A stretch of DNA of 64,000 bases from CAIRTM01 sp963723235 (GTDB lineage: Bacteria > Desulfobacterota > WTBG01 > CAIYCZ01 > CAIRTM01): NCBI GenBank assembly GCA_963723235.1, contig CAVRPV010000011.1, positions 62,001 through 126,000 of the forward strand. Reading direction: 5' to 3'. This document shows, one piece after another, positions 63,010 to 64,000 of the stretch. The notes under the pieces are model-generated. The model was not told the DNA's origin and searched no databases. It was given only the letters and a program-made list of their open reading frames with translations. Position 1 is the stretch's first letter. Each line of letters starts with the position of its first letter. Both the position numbers and the translations under genes were made by a program.

Positions 63010-63849
63010 AAACGCAAAAGCCTGATCGGCTTACACCTTGCCAATATCCTGCTGGCCGGGACCGGCCTGTTTGCCAAGCTTATCGATCTGCCCGCAGTCG
63101 ACATAATCGCGCGGCGCTGTTTGCTGGCCGCGGTTTTCCTGCTGATAATCACCCTCGCGCTCAAGCGCACGCTTGTGCTTGAGCGCCTGCGGGATTGGCT
63201 GCTGATGCTGTTGTGCGGTGTGTTGATGTGTGTGCACTGGGTAACGTTTTTTCATGCCATGCAGGTGTCAACCGTGGCAATCGGCATGATTGCCCTGTAT
63301 ACGTATCCGGTTATGTCCGTGTTGGCGGAACCGCTGTGGCAGGGGCAGCGACCGCAGCGCATTGATGTGTGCTGCGCTCTGCTGGTGCTGGCAGGCGTGT
63401 ATTTGCTGGTGCCTGATTCTTCGCTGCAAACCGGTGCGGCTCTCGGGGTGATGTGGGGCCTTGTCTCTGCAGCCATGTTTACTATGCGTAATATTGTGCA
63501 GCGTCATTATCTCAGCGCTTACCGGGGTGACACTGCAATGTTTTACCAGAGTTTGATCGCCGGACTGGCGGCCTGGCCGTTTGTGCGGCATCCTTCAGCA
63601 GGGCTTGGCATGAATGTCTGGCTGCAGCTGGCCCTGCTGGCCCTGGTGTTTACGGCTGTGCCGCACAGCATGTTCGCCGGGTCCCTGCGTGCGCTCAAGG
63701 CTAAAACCGCCGGTCTGATAAGCTGCATGATGCCGGTATACGGGGTTACTCTGGCCTGGATGGTGCTGGGCGAAGTTCCATCGCCTGCAACCATATGCGG
63801 CGGTATGATTATCGTGGCAGCAGCGGCTTTTGAATCAGTGCGGGCATGA
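62974..63849 (+). CDS. DMT-superfamily (EamA) transporter
   Basis: The protein has ten predicted TM helices in two EamA repeats, beginning LIGLHLANILLAGTGLFAKL and ending WMVLGEVPSPATICGGMIIV then AAAAFESVRA. EamA proteins export amino acids, purines or other metabolites, or take up sugars; the substrate is unknown. No start codon is available between the repeat and TM1, so the only ATGs (62974 or further upstream) lie inside repeat copy 4, giving an N-terminus MAGQTGVFQQTAKRK. From 62974 the length is 291 residues, normal for the family. No ribosome-binding site is seen. Confidence 0.8.
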   Translation: MAGQTGVFQQTAKRKSLIGLHLANILLAGTGLFAKLIDLPAVDIIARRCLLAAVFLLIITLALKRTLVLERLRDWLLMLLCGVLMCVHWVTFFHAMQVSTVAIGMIALYTYPVMSVLAEPLWQGQRPQRIDVCCALLVLAGVYLLVPDSSLQTGAALGVMWGLVSAAMFTMRNIVQRHYLSAYRGDTAMFYQSLIAGLAAWPFVRHPSAGLGMNVWLQLALLALVFTAVPHSMFAGSLRALKAKTAGLISCMMPVYGVTLAWMVLGEVPSPATICGGMIIVAAAAFESVRA

Positions 63850-64000
63850 ACCTGCCTTTTGGCTTATATTCGGCCGGGTACTGCGCCGGGCCGGAACATT
63901 CAGTTATCTGTAAACGCAGGTTGCGGGGTAATGCTTTTTTAAAGGTGTTTTGAATGGACTGGGAGGAACTACGGCGGAAAAAGTGATGCTGTGGGGCGTG

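Noticed and set aside
1..64000. CRISPR arrays, prophage genes, transposase genes and replication origin
   Set aside because: No regularly spaced direct repeats, integrase, transposase or capsid genes, and no dnaA-box cluster, were seen.
63954..64000. Possible gene start at the right edge (MDWEELRRKK then stop, or MLWGV from 63984)
   Set aside because: The first reading stops after ten codons and the second has only five codons before the window ends.

Overview
The window looks like chromosomal DNA of a Gram-negative anaerobe with moderately high GC. The evidence is type IV pilus minor pilins with PilY1, dTDP-rhamnose and glycosyltransferase genes, a V-type ATPase and a membrane pyrophosphatase for ion-based energy conservation, a futalosine-type menaquinone gene, a selenocysteine synthase, a polyferredoxin/FAD oxidoreductase pair and a rubredoxin-like protein. 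No rRNA or phylogenetic marker is present, so the phylum cannot be fixed; an Omnitrophota-like or Desulfobacterota-like lineage would fit, and that is inference only.

Layout. 1-8.6 kb is a surface-polysaccharide region: a FAD oxidoreductase cut by the window edge, a SxtJ/DUF5989/carbamoyltransferase trio, a two-TM potassium channel with a small membrane protein, a DUF2007 protein, a GT4 glycosyltransferase, and rfbA-rfbC. 8.8-16.9 kb holds a class III CoA-transferase, an aminotransferase, a response regulator/sensor kinase pair, a coiled-coil protein, fmt and a UbiE/MenG methyltransferase. 17.1-20.8 kb has mqnE, a DUF1015 protein and a membrane-anchored coiled-coil protein. 21.1-28.1 kb is a housekeeping run selA-rluD-coaE-rho-rpmE-prfA-prmC. 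28.5-36.3 kb (minus strand) is a minor-pilin operon fimT-pilW-pilV-pilX-small protein-pilY1.

36.5-41.1 kb is the most unusual stretch: a MoaD/ThiS-like protein behind a consensus sigma70 promoter, a parvulin, a FAD oxidoreductase overlapping a four-cluster ferredoxin (both resembling accessory subunits of tungsten aldehyde oxidoreductase), a JAMM peptidase and a thioredoxin-like protein. 41.2-44.2 kb has a membrane protein, a 41-residue rubredoxin-like protein, an SGNH hydrolase and a lone CheR. 44.7-49.4 kb carries a divergent membrane pyrophosphatase and a methylmalonate-semialdehyde dehydrogenase. 50.2-59.9 kb is an intact V-ATPase operon in Enterococcus ntp order (G/H-I-K-E-C-F-A-B-D), ending with a 55-residue membrane protein and a CBS protein. 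60-63.8 kb has map, def, a metallo-beta-lactamase-fold protein, tRNA-Ser(UGA) and a DMT transporter.

Two features cut across the map. A dispersed 140-190 bp repeat occurs four times, each time touching a gene end, and it appears to supply the stop codon of the MoaD-like gene and the start of the transporter. About twenty small frameshifts fall in nine genes, including map and mmsA, while the V-ATPase operon and the selA-prmC run have none. That pattern suggests uneven sequencing or assembly quality at least as much as gene decay, and the frameshifted genes below are annotated across their shifts.
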